This document shows, one piece after another, positions 34,023 through 44,925 of a DNA stretch of 64,000 nt (the stretch's first letter is position 1; every line of letters starts with the position of its first letter). The DNA lies in NCBI GenBank assembly GCA_036346375.1, contig CM070508.1:21272852-21336851 (forward strand), in the 5' to 3' direction. A model generated the notes under the pieces. That model made no database searches. It worked only from the letters and a program-made list of their open reading frames with translations, and was not told where the DNA came from. The stretch comes from Guadua angustifolia. Its lineage: Eukaryota > Streptophyta > Magnoliopsida > Poales > Poaceae. The translations under genes and the position numbers were made by a program.

Positions 34023-37000
34023 TGTAGGGGACCCGGATTACCAGATCCGAACCCTCTGTGTTTCAACCGTACTAGTCCAGGAACAGCTAGCACACATAGT
34101 CATATAGTGATGATAACACAGACATATCATAATGTAATTAACAACAATAAAGCAAAAGAGTGTAAACATCATCATCACATTATTACAAGTATCGAGCCTT
34201 ACGGCTTAAGTGAGTAAGTAGCAACGGAAATGTAGCAACAAAAAGAGCCAGTCAATGTGCCCATAGGCAACCGACTGGGGTACGCTCCCTAGTAGTCCGG
34301 GTAGTCCTCCACTTCAAAGTCTTCACCACAGATGTCGAACGGTGGATTGCATGCTCTTGGATAGCTAGCTCTGATCTCTTCATCTGCTTTATGGAATAAG
34401 CAGCCCCGCAATGAAAAGCGAGGGTGAGTATGCAACATACTCAGCAAGTCTTGGAAACTTAATGCAAATAATTAAATGCAAGGCTTGAACAAAGGAAGGC
34501 ATATAGGGTTCATTTTGCATAAAGCAGGAATTTAAAATGAAATACCAATATTAATTTCATAAAGCAGCATTTAACAAAAAGTAAATAGCATAAATAATTA
34601 AATTTGAAGTATAACAATTTTCCAGGTTCCAACTACCTGGTTGGCTCTAACCGCCAAACTAAAACCCGGAAGTTCCAACCACTCACGGGTTCCCAACCAC
34701 ATTTTCATTTTAAACCAAGTCCATCATTTTCCATTTAAAACCAAAACCAGAAAATCTACTATGTGAAAGCGTTCCACGCTTGCCCTTATCCGTGGGCACG
34801 GCTACTCAAGTAGTTTTGACTCTACAGAGCTTGTACACTTTACCCACACGACATGATCAACCCTTGTCGCCATGCAATTAACACACTTCCTTTGGTGTGT
34901 CGGCAGGGAGATCATGACAAGGCCTTTACAATGCATAATACCTCTACCGACTTCGCCCACTAAGGTTTCACCGCTGTTAGGGAAATCCACCCAGTACAAA
35001 AGCCCCCTCTTGCGCCTTGCAAGTGTCCTCCCGACAAACCGCACAGCCCAATGGCGAAGTCAAATAATGATACATGCAAATTACTTAGCCAGGTCGTACC
35101 CATAATAGACATGTGGTTGTACTGTATAGCATGGCCCAAGGTAACACACGACCGGTCCTTAATTGACTAGGGCGGAACAATCACATTCCAAAATTTTGTG
35201 CATCCCGCACCCACCATTCAACCATCCTTCCCGGTCTAAACCATTTTTCACTTTTATTTTCAAATTAATACCAGCAACACCAATTGCCATATTTTCACAA
35301 TTCAATTTGAATCAAATATGAAAGCATTTCCATAATGGTAAGGTACCGACGTGATTAAGCATGGCTAAGCATTTTCTCACCAGTCCCATAATCTGAAAAT
35401 GATTATTATTAACAGTAATTAATTTTCCTAGGGTATCAATGGTTGTCAAAATGAATATCAATGTGGGTATAACAATTTGGCATTTATCTAAGCATTTAAA
35501 ATGACATTAAAGTACAGTACGCAAATAATAAGCATGCAATAATTTAAAAACAAAATAGCATTTCATAAACTTGGGTTCAATATGGTCAAGGAAGACTTGC
35601 CTTCAACCTCTCCCGCTGCTGCTACCTCCGTCGGATGCTCCGCTCGCTCAACCGCTGCGTCGTCTACACGCGAAACACGCGAAAGGAGACAAAAATAAAT
35701 AAAATCCAAAAATTCAAAAGAAAGACACCAGCAGATAGAGCATGATTTTATATGAATTTAGAAATTTGAATCGTTCGAATCGGAGTTCGAACGGAGGAGA
35801 ACCGGCTCTCGGAAGTTCTACAGGAGAGAAAATCAGGAAAATGAAAAGGATTGACACGTGTTGGGTTTCTATTGGTTGATATTTCGGATTTACGATTTAA
35901 ATCGGAAAATGATAAATATACCGTGACATGCGGGTCCTCAAGTCATTGGCTCGGTCTCGTGAACCGAAGTTTACCGATGTGGCGTGGCGGACACACGGGC
36001 TATAGCATACGTGTCGTGAGGTGGCGCAGACATGGCTTGCACGTGGCGCCACCCGTGGTCGAGTGTCGACGCAGTGTGACGCAGCGCCACATGGCGGAGA
36101 CACGGTGGCTACGCTGGCGTGGCGGCGTCATGGCGCACACGCGTGGGTACGCCTGTGGCGCCACGGCGGACACGGCAATACCAGGCGGCCACGCGAGAGG
36201 GGATTAGGCTGACACGGCGCTGAGGTGGCGGGCACATGGCCAGCACGTGGCGCCACTCGACGACTAGGGTTACGATGGTGCTGACACGGCAGCCACTGGG
36301 CGGACACGTGGAGGTGACGAAGCAAATGGCTCGGGGCTTACCGGGACTACGTGGCTTAGATCTGACCACTGAGTGATGATCCGACGGCGGGGAAAACTCG
36401 AAGACGCCGACGGTGAGGTGGTGGTGTTTTTCCACCGGCGCTGGGGACGACGACGTGCCAAACGGCAAAAGATGGCCGGATCGAGCACGAGCGAGCACAC
36501 ATTAGGGAGAAGATCACCAGGCGAACTCAACGGCACCAAGAAAAGCGGCGGAGACTCACTGGAGAGGGAAAGAATGACAGCGGAAGGGCTCGCACGCAGC
36601 TGATTCGACGAGGTCGTCTGACCACCGAGGCGTCTCGCGCGGTGAGAGAGGAGGGAAAAGAGGCACGGAAGTCGGAAGTCGGAGAGACCTTAAATAGCCT
36701 AGGGTTGCGGGAAAAAGTGCAGAAACCAAGGTTGGTCATGCGGCTAGGCTGCACGAGTGGCGGCGCAGGTCGGGGCGACGTGGACGACACTCAGCGGTCG
36801 GATTAGGATCTAACGGTGAGGGGAACGTGTGCGATAGGGTTAGGGTTTTGTTACTGTGTGGCGGCACGATTCTTGACCGTTGGATCGGCGATCAACGGTT
36901 GACCGATTAGGGTTTCGCTGTGATGGGCCTTGCGGGAGAGTTGGGCCGGCGCAAGAGATGAACAGGACCGGGTCGGGCGGAAGAACAGTGAAATGCGGCC

Positions 37001-37296
37001 TGAAGAGAAAAGAAAAGGAAAAAGGATTTTCCGAATTTGAGAAAATGCCAGAAATTTAATTAAACTCCAATAAATAGCAAATAAACTCAGAAAAATACCC
37101 AAAAATACAGAAAAATCAAATGAAGCACAAGGAACCCAATAAAAATAAGAAATAATTAATTTGAACTATGGATTAATCAAATTAAATCCTTGTCGACTTT
37201 AAAAATTCAATTTAAGCTGGAATTAACTCGAGAAAATTTCCACGGGTTCGGATTTTGAAATTCGAGCACAAAGAATTCCAAAATTGGAATGTTACA
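34023..37296 (-). mobile_element. Gypsy-type solo LTR 'F' (3.27 kb, perfect TSD)
   Basis: Read on the minus strand it runs from TGTAACATTCCAATTTTGG to CCGGGTCCCCTACA. It is flanked by a perfect TSD GAAGC (34018-34022 and 37297-37301). No internal domain is present. The U3-side region contains several ACGT-core motifs (35853-36355). It interrupts the leader of Gypsy E. Many GC-rich open frames inside are spurious. Confidence 0.9.
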
Positions 37297-37499
37297 GAAG
37301 CGCTCTGGCCAGGAGGGCCAGAGTAAGGGAAAGGGTGTGCAAGAAGAGGGTCCCAGCTCCACGAGGAGCCGTGAGGACCTGAGGGCCCATCTAGAGAAGC
37401 GTTGCCAGTGGCGCGGTGGTGATTTGCGTGATCACCTGTAGCTTCGTCGTGCTCGCGACGGACGAATGGAGAGGAAGTCCGCTCCTCTGACTCTTTGGG

Positions 37500-38375
37500 G
37501 AGTCGCGGTCCGCACTCCCAGCCGGTCTCCGTGGGGTTGAGTGGATGGCGAGATTCCCTACTGATGTCGATGCCGACGTTTTCCCAATGGCTGCGCCGCG
37601 TGGCATGGCCCGAGAGGTTTTGCCTGGCTACCATCGAGAAGTACGATGGCACCACCAACCCAGAGGAGTTCCTGCAGATATACAGCACTGTGGTGTGTGC
37701 CGCTAGCGGGTCTGAGAAGGCCATGGCCAGCTACTTCCCAACGGCCTTGACGATGTCCGCCCGGTCTTGGCTGTTGAACCTCCCACGAGGGTCAGTGTGC
37801 TCGTGGGGGGAGTTGTGCGGCCTCTTCGTCGCCAACTTCCAAGGCTCCTTTGCATAGCCGGGCGTGGAGGATGATCTCCATGCCCTCGAGCGGGAAAAAG
37901 GGGAGTCGTTGCACGACTTCATTCGGCGATTCTACCACTGCCGCAACACGATTCCCTAGATTTCGGAGCAGTCGGTCTTTATCGCCTTTCGAAGAGGTGT
38001 TCGCGACCGCAAGATGCGGGAAAAGATGGCGACCCGCGACATCGCCACCATCTCCGAGCTCTTCTCCCTGGCGCACAAGTGCGCGCGGGCGATGGAGGCT
38101 CGGGGGCCGTTGTCTGGCACCATGCGAGGACACGGCGGGGATGAAGCCGGGACCTCGAGGGGCCCCGGCCCTGCAAGAAAGAAGGCACGGATGCGTGAGG
38201 CGGTTGAGACCAAGCGGGTCCCAACCGCTGAGCGCGAGCGTGAAGACGCCCGACCACGGAGGCGCGACCACCGTGACCGGCGGGATGACCGCCGAGGCCA
38301 GCGTGGCGACCGCCGTGGTCGGAGGAACGACCGCCGCGAGGAGAAGGAGGCGAGCCCTTCTGCCCAATCCACATG
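37500..38375 (+). pseudogene. Gypsy E gag remnant
   Basis: Motifs of the retrotransposon gag domain are present (YDGTTNPEEFLQIY, MSARSWLLNLP, SLHDFIRRFYHC, RGVRDRKMREK). They are interrupted by TAG after GSFA near 37855 and TAG near 37959. The Arg/Asp/Glu-rich tail (38200-38360) is the basic C-terminal region. Confidence 0.8.
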
Positions 38376-38639
38376 ACCAACACCCACGGCCCAGACAGTT
38401 GCCAGGTTGTGAGCAAGATGGTTGAGCAGCGGCTCAAGGAGCATCGCCCTCACGACGATGACCAAGACGAAGACCCTGCGTCGCTGGCCTTCCAGCAGGC
38501 GGATCACGCCATGACGTACATTCATGGTGGTTCATTCATCTACCCCTCCAACGCGTCCTACAAGCGACTGAGGAGGGAAGTCTGCGCAACGACGTCGAGT
38601 TCAGGGGGGTGTCGGATGCTGAAGTGGTCAGAGGAGCCG

Positions 38640-41600
38640 ATCACCTTCGGTCGGGCTAACCACCCTAAGAGCACCGCCGACATAGGTCACCTTCTGGTCG
38701 TGGTTTCTCCCACGATTTGGGCGTGAAGCTTCGGCGATCTTGATGGGCGAGGTAGTTCCTCAACCTCCTATCCTTGAGGCATTAAGGCGCTCGGTGTCGA
38801 ACCGGGAGTTCGTCGCCCCTTGCCCTTCTACGGCGTAGCCCCGGGGGCTGGCATGGTCCCCTTGGGCCAGGTGCACCTCCCCGTCACCTTCGGGGAGGAA
38901 AGCAACTTTCGTACAGAGTTGGTCGATTTCAATGTCGCCGACTTCGACCTCTCATACAATGCCATACTCGGCCGACCGGCGTTGGCCAAGTTCATGGCGG
39001 CAACCCACTATGGATACATGGTGGTGAAGATTCCAGGGCCTAGTGGCCCCATAATCATCCAAGTGGATAGGCCAGAGGCTTTGCGCTATCACAAGCGCGC
39101 ACTGGACCTGGCCGAAGCCACCTGCGTGAAGTCGGCTGATGCCACCTTTCTGGGAGCCCCTCAGGCGCAGACCCGGGCCTCACCCGGCTCGGCCGGCGAG
39201 GTAAAGGTGGTCTCCCTGAGTGAGGGCGAGCCCGGGAAGCCCATCTTCATTGGCTCTAGCCTCAGCACCAAATAGGAAGACGCGCTCGTCACCTTCCTCC
39301 AGTCAAATTCTGACGTGTTCGCCTGGCAACCGTCCGATATGACTGGGGTCCCAGGGAGGTGATCGAGCACCGACTCGCAACGCTCCCCGAGGTGCGCCCG
39401 GTCTACCAGAAGGTCCAGAGCCAAGCACCAAAGCGGCAAGACGCCATTCGGGAGGAGGTAGAGAAGCTGCTGTGCGTAGGGATCGTTCGGGAAGTCTCTC
39501 ACCCTGAGTGGCTTGCCAACCCTGTGCTTGTCAAGAAGTCCAACGGGAAGTGGCAGATGTGCGTCGATTTCATCGACCTCAACAAAGCCTGCCCGAAGGA
39601 TCCTTACCCCTTGCCGCACGTCGATCTCATTGTCGACTCGATGGCGGGATGTGAGTTGCTGTGCTTTCTGGATGCGTACTCTGGGTGCCATCAGATTAGC
39701 ATGGCAGCGGAAGACGAGGAAAAAATGCTTTTGTAACACCTATGGGCGTTTATTGTTATATCAGAATGGCTTTTGGATTAAAAAATGCTGGTTATACTTA
39801 CCAACACGCCATGCATATTACTTTTCGTCCACAGATAGGGCGCAATCTTGAGGTGTACGTCGACAACCTGGTCCTAAAAGTGAAAAAGAGCGAAGAACTG
39901 ATTGAAGACCTGGAGGAGACCTTTGCCAACCTCCGGAAGAATTGCTTGAAGCTCAACCCCGAGAAGTGCGTATTCGACGTGCCCTCCAGAAAGCTGTTAG
40001 GGTTCCTCGTGTCCAGGCAGGGCATTGAGGCCAATCCTGACAAGATAGCAGCCATTGAACACATGAAGCCACCAGCTCGGCTCAAGCGGGTGCAGTGCCT
40101 AGCTGGCCGCTTGGCCTCCCTCGGGCGATTTATTGCCCGATTGGGAGAAAGAAGCCTGCCCCTTTTCAAGATGCTGAAGAAGATGAACCACTTCGAGTGG
40201 ACTGAGGAGGCTCAACGAGCACTCGAAGACTTGAAGCAATACCTCTCCTCACTTTGTCTTGGTCGCCCCTCGGCCCGTGAGCCATTGCTCTCAGATATCG
40301 CCGCCACCCTGGCGATGGTAAGGTGAGATCTTGGTGGCGGAGAGGGAAGGCATCTAGAAGCCGGTCTACTACATCAGCAAGGTGCTACACGAGGCAGAGA
40401 CCAGATACCCGCAAGCGTAGAAGATGTTGTACGCCGTCCTGGTGGCATCCAGGAAGATACGACACTATTTTCAAGGGCGAGAAGTCACGGTGGTCACTGC
40501 CTACCCCTGCGAGAGATCCTTCACAACCGGGAATCAGAAGGCTGCATCGCCAAGTGATCCGTGGAGCTGGGGGAATTCTGTCTCAAGTTTGTACCCCGCA
40601 CCGCCATCAAGAGCCAGAAGTTGGTGGAGTTTGTTGCCGAATGGACTCCCGCCGCTCCTGATGCTGAAGAAGCACCCGCGCCTTCCCCTTGGACCTTGTT
40701 TTTCGACGGCTCCTTCAGGCTCGAAGGCACAGGGGCTGGGGTTGTCCTGGTCTCCCCGACCGGTGACACTCTCTAGTACGTGGTTGCCCTCGACTTCAAG
40801 GCCACCAACAACATCGCCGAGTACGAGGGCCTACTGGCAGGGCTGCGCGCCGCCTCGGCGTTAGGCGTTTGATGCCTCCAAGTCAAAGGCGACTCCCTGC
40901 TGGTCATCAACCAAGCGCGGAAGGAATTCCAATGCTCTGATCCTACCATAGCCGCCTACTTGGCGGAGGTCAGGAAGATGGAGCGCCACTTCGAAAGACT
41001 GGGATATATCCATATCCCTCGACGCGACAACCATCTGGCGGATGGGCTCTCGTAGCTCGCGTCCTCAAAAACCTCTGTTATGGTCGGGGTCTTTGAAGAA
41101 AGACTATCACGACCGTCTGTTGCTGCCCCCAATTCAGGCGGGGCCGATGGTGCAGCCGTCGCGGCCTCCGATTATGGCGAGGAGGCGGTCGTCTGTCGCG
41201 ACCTCCGGTTCGATGAGGTAGGCGCGCGCCGCCTCGGCCCAGATCCGGAGGAAGGCGGCGGTGTCACCGATGCGGCACCCGGGGAAAAGCCTGGCAAAGC
41301 GGAGTACCCGAGCGATCACCGTGTGATCGCCACTCTCGGCCGGGAAGGTCAGTGGATGGATCCTATCCTAGCCTTCCTATGAGACCGAGTGATTCCCGAC
41401 GATGATGCCTCAGCTGAGAAGATTGCATGTAAGGCCAAGTGCTATGCTCTGGTAGGTGGGGACCTATACCGCCGGAGCAGAAGCGGAATTCTACTGAAGT
41501 GCATCACTCGGGAAGAGGGGAGTGCCCTACTCTCTGATATGCATGGAGGCATGTGCGGGAGCCACATGTCCGGCCAGACGCTTGTCGGCAAAGCGTTCCT

Positions 41601-42005
41601 CCAAGGATTTTATTGGCCTACTGCCCTCCAGGATGCTTGCGAGCTGGTGAGGAGATGCGAAGCATGCCAATTCTTCGCCAGGCAAATCCACCGACCAGCC
41701 CAAACTCTGCAAACCATCCCGCTCTCTTGGCTATTCGCGGTCTGGGGGTTGGATATCCTGGGCCCGTTCCCGCAGGCCACGGGGGGCTTCACCCACCTGT
41801 TTGTCACCATCGACAAATTCACCAAGTGGGTCGAAGCCAAAGCAGTACGTGCCATCATGGCTTCCGCTGCTATTAAGTTCATCCACGGGATCTTCACCCG
41901 CTTTGGAGTTGCCAATCGCATCATCACTGACAACGGCACTCAGTTCACCACCGCGGCCTTCCTGGAGTTCTGCGAAGAGATGGGCACCAAGGTATGCTTT
42001 GCTTC
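38640..42005 (+). pseudogene. Gypsy E pol: protease, RT, RNase H, partial integrase
   Basis: The order is a protease-like segment (38820-39275, AILGRPALAKF), RT (39359-40326; KSNGKWQMCVDFIDLNKACPK, FGLKNAGYTYQ), RNase H (about 40690-41060; WTLFFDGS) and integrase (41389-42005; zinc finger H...H...CEACQ, WGLDILGPFP, ITDNGTQF). The RT catalytic motif reads YVDN instead of YVDD. A frameshift occurs at 39735, with TAG stops near 40774 and 41053. Integrase ends before its third catalytic residue. 39720-39860 is markedly more AT-rich than the rest of pol. Confidence 0.85.
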
Positions 42006-42343
42006 GGTGGGGGCTGCACCAACGCGCAATGAAGAAAAGAAGGGGGAACCGAGACGTTCTCGGTGATGGTTTTGGTCTTCGGTAGCCTCGCGCCAAAACC
42101 CTAGATCGGATTGGTCTTTCAGGAAGAAAATGAACTCTTAGAGCATATCACTTCCTGAGTTACGGCTTTTCCCTCTTAATACAGTGTGGGCTATCGGGAC
42201 AAAAACCAACAACTTTAGAAAGCTCCCGATCAAAGCACGTTAGAGGTGGGCCTAGCCTCTAATCTCATATCTTCTTCTTTAATTTTGAATCTTCTTCCTT
42301 AATTTTTGGTTCTTTATGTTATGACTGAAGATCACAACTAACA
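42006..42343 (-). repeat. Truncated 5' LTR of Copia C
   Basis: Matches 27287-27622; the last 146 bp of the LTR (counterpart of 27141-27286) are missing at the Gypsy E junction. The outer end TAACA abuts the TSD CTGCT and then TLP18.3 exon 1. Confidence 0.85.
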
Positions 42344-42665
42344 CTGCTCACTCAAGAAGCAGCCGCAGCCGCAGGCGGCAGGCGTTGCTTGGCATGGAAA
42401 GGGCGGTGGCGTTGGGAGCTGGGTGTCATTCTTGCACCACGGCCTGGCCACGGTGGCGCTGTCGCTGGCCATCAGCCTGGGGCCCGCGCCGGCGGTGTCG
42501 GAATTTGACGTGTTGAACAACAGGCCCCCGCGGGCGACTCCTACGTGGTGGACGACGCCGGCATGCTAAGCCGCGTGACAAAGTCCAACGTCAAGCGGCT
42601 CATCCGCGACCTCGAGACCCGCAAGAACATCCAGATCAATTTCATCACCCATCCGCAAGCTCACG

Positions 42666-42765
42666 GTACGTCCACCTATTGACCTACGCTGCTGCGCATT
42701 GCACAGTAGCAGAACACTGTGTTTTGATCTGTTCAGCTTGTCACCGGCTGCTCATTCATGCTTAC
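42666..42765 (+). other. Start of TLP18.3 intron 1
   Basis: Begins with donor GTACGTCC and continues to the left end of Copia B at 42766. The acceptor and exon 2 must lie beyond 64000. Confidence 0.7.
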
Positions 42766-43419
42766 TGTAAGATCATGTGATGAAAAATTAGTTGAATGGT
42801 GAAATTGGCATTGTAAAGTGACTTTGGTTATAGCATGTGTGGTGCTTATGCATGTGCTATGATGATATGCTTATTATGCTGGTGATAGCATAATGATTTT
42901 TGCTTAATGCAATGCACTCATGTGAGTGGTTGTATGGTTTGTTTTTGAGGCAAGTGGTGGACTTGTGCTCAAATGATCATTTGATTATGCTGGTGATAGC
43001 ATAATAGTTTTGCTTGATGCAATGCGCTCATGTGAGTGATTGCATGGATTAATCTTGAGTCAAGTCGTGGACTTGTGCTCGGACTCGTTGCTTGTTAATT
43101 CATGTGCAAGTGTTGCTCGAGGGCGAACGTGGTCGATGACGGGACCGGAACTAGGTTCATGGAGGAACTGAGGTTCGAGACTAGGTTCAGGAAGGAACTG
43201 AGGTCTTGGTGGTAGAGGATGTCATGTGGGACGTTCGGGTTAGAGAACATGCACGTGAAGGCTGGTTAGTCACGTATGTGCAGCAGGTGGGCTGATCATG
43301 CGTGCAAGGTATTTGTTTCGGCCATGTGGGCCAAGTAGAGATAAATATGAACTCTTTCCATGTTGGAAGTAGAGTTGTATCCAATCTCTGTGTTTTGCTA
43401 TGTATAAATAGGAGGTGGT
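42766..43419 (+). repeat. 5' LTR of Copia B, first part
   Basis: 654 bp, about 97% identical by eye to 57703-58356. It contains TATAAATA at 43403-43410, nine bases before the insertion point of element A, so A lies in U3 between the TATA box and the expected start site. Confidence 0.85.
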
Positions 43420-43792
43420 TGTTGGGATAGATCTTGCGGGAAGTTCAGAACGAACTCCCCCCTGTTTCGCGCCCTAATCGGGGGCGCAACCAACCTCTTT
43501 GGTTGTGACCCCCCATCACACCACGCGTATAAAAAGAAGGGGGTGAGGGCCGGCTCGCGGATCTAGAGATTCGTCGCCTCTACCTCATCCCTACAACCCC
43601 AAAAGGTGATCCGATCCAATCGCGTGTGGAAGTGACGGGAAGGTTGCTACCGCCGTTCTTCACCGCCACTGCTTCCTCTTCCGTTCAAGCTCAATGGCGT
43701 CCTCGTCAAGCAACTCCAATCCCGAAGGTATTTACCCTAAATCCCGCATCTAGGTGTTTCGTTTTAGGCGCTAAGATCCAAAGAATCCAACA
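43420..43792 (+). repeat. 5' LTR of Copia A (373 bp)
   Basis: Inverted terminal TGTTGG/CCAACA. A TATA box TATAAAAA lies at 43528-43535. It aligns with 49208-49219 plus 52366-52727 and with the solo copy 58357-58733; each pair differs at roughly 4-5% of sites by eye. Confidence 0.88.
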
Positions 43793-43805
43793 ATGGTATC
43801 AGAGC

Positions 43806-44925
43806 AAGGTTCTAGTGCCTAACCCTAACCCTAGATGAAGAATCCCTTCGAGATTATCTCATCCGAAGCAATAAGGAGAGGAAGAACCCTAGATCGTATT
43901 TCCCCCCAAATTCGTGAAACCCTAGCGTGATTTTTTCCCAAAACCCTTAAAAATCCGCATTAAAAAATTAAGAAAAGAGGGAAGAATCCTTACATAATCT
44001 CGCCATGCTCGTTGTCCTCGACGGCGATCGCGGGAAGAAGATGATCGGGCGCATCGCCGTGTTCCTCCTCTCCGGGTACACGTCGCGCGCAAGACGGCTT
44101 AGGCAACTGGCATTGCGGGCTACCCACTCGGCAAGTATCCACCTCGGGTGATCGCGTGCCGGCGAGGGGCTGTGGTGATCAAGACTCTCAACTCCGCCTC
44201 TCTCTGTCTTGCGCGCAGACTAGGGCCGAAGTGTGGGGGAAGAAATGAATTAGGGTTTCAGGGGGGTGCCGAATTTTCCGGCTTTTATTCTCAAGATCAT
44301 GACCATCGGCCGGTCCATTGTGATCGAGCAGCGCGGAGGCGATCTTGACTCGGCTCGGTGTTTTTGGCCCAAAGTGAAGGAGGTCTTGCCACCCAGCCCA
44401 AGTTTGTGAGGGCTGGTGGCCGAAAGTGAAAGAGGTATTTTGGGCCGATTTTCGGCCATGAACAGTGGCAATAAACAGTAATTTTTTTATTTTTGCTGCT
44501 GTGAAGAATTAGTTTAAGCACTGAGTTAAAATATATTTCCGCTGCTAAGTTTAAGTTTAATTTTTCTGATTAAATTGGATCCAACGTGAAAATTTGATTA
44601 GAAAATTATATTAAGTTTGTTTTAGTGTGGGAATTTTATCTTCTGACCAACGTTGATGATAAAATTTGCCATAATAATTAAGTTTAAAAAAATTTGTTCT
44701 ATTCTAATTCTGCCCAACAGTGATTTAGAAGTAGAACAATTTTTCACTGTTAAGAGCATGTTTTAATTGAACCAACGTTGAATTAATTCATGCACTTTTG
44801 TTTCAGTATTCTGATTAAGTTGTATTTTCTTTTGAAGCTCCAAATACTTCGAATTCTTAAGTCTGATCTTTGCGATCGAACCCCTGAATGGGGGGAATTA
44901 TCCCTCTTGGAGGGAGAAGATTGAG
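43806..44925 (+). other. Leader of Copia A
   Basis: Untranslated region between the primer-binding site and gag. A GC-rich block (44004-44460) stands out from the AT-rich remainder. No protein domain is recognised in it. Confidence 0.5.

Larger units (their letters stand above)
32135..42005 (+). mobile_element. Gypsy element 'E', 3'-truncated, nested in Copia C
   Basis: The 5' LTR is 32135-33529 (TGTCGGTG...CTGACA), followed by a primer-binding-like ACGGCACGCTAGGTAGG. The leader is split by solo LTR F (34023-37296). gag and pol follow on the plus strand. The sequence ends inside integrase at about 42005, where it joins the truncated 5' LTR of Copia C; the rest of pol and the 3' LTR are missing. 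RNase H followed by integrase is the Gypsy order. Confidence 0.85.
27141..42343 (-). mobile_element. Copia element 'C', inserted in TLP18.3 exon 1
   Basis: It is flanked by a perfect 5-bp TSD CTGCT (27136-27140 and 42344-42348). On the minus strand both LTRs begin TGTTAGTT; the 3' LTR ends TTCTATCA. The 3' LTR is 27141-27622, preceded by the polypurine tract CAAGTGGGAGAA. The 5' LTR survives as 42006-42343. The interior holds degenerate pol pieces, a hairpin MITE, a hAT element and Gypsy E. The matching TSD across 15.2 kb shows that everything between is one nested insertion. Confidence 0.85.
27042..42665 (+). pseudogene. TLP18.3: TLP18.3 (thylakoid lumen 18.3 kDa, TPM domain), exon 1 split and frameshifted
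   Basis: ATG 27042 starts METLLSPSTLLPLS, the conserved start of the TLP18.3 transit peptide, and runs to 27140. The sequence resumes at 42349 after Copia C and one TSD copy: CSLKKQP, a hydrophobic lumen signal (LATVALSLAISLG), then the mature start SEFDVLNN and the TPM domain (SYVVDDAGMLSRVTKSN, LETRKNIQINFIT) up to a donor GTACGT at 42666. TLP18.3 is a lumen/thylakoid phosphatase-like protein of photosystem II repair. Three frame changes are needed even without the transposon: near 27085, near 42530 and near 42650 (an extra base before the splice site). Intron 1 continues past the window, so later exons are not seen. The gene is non-functional here; the family assignment is strong. Confidence 0.85.

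Noticed and set aside
35851..36600. Several overlapping open frames on both strands
   Set aside because: They lie in the non-coding U3-like region of solo LTR F, whose ends and TSD are clear.
37792..38525. Long minus-strand frames opposite Gypsy E gag
   Set aside because: Shadows of the GC-rich gag codons; they contain no motif, while the plus strand shows gag motifs.
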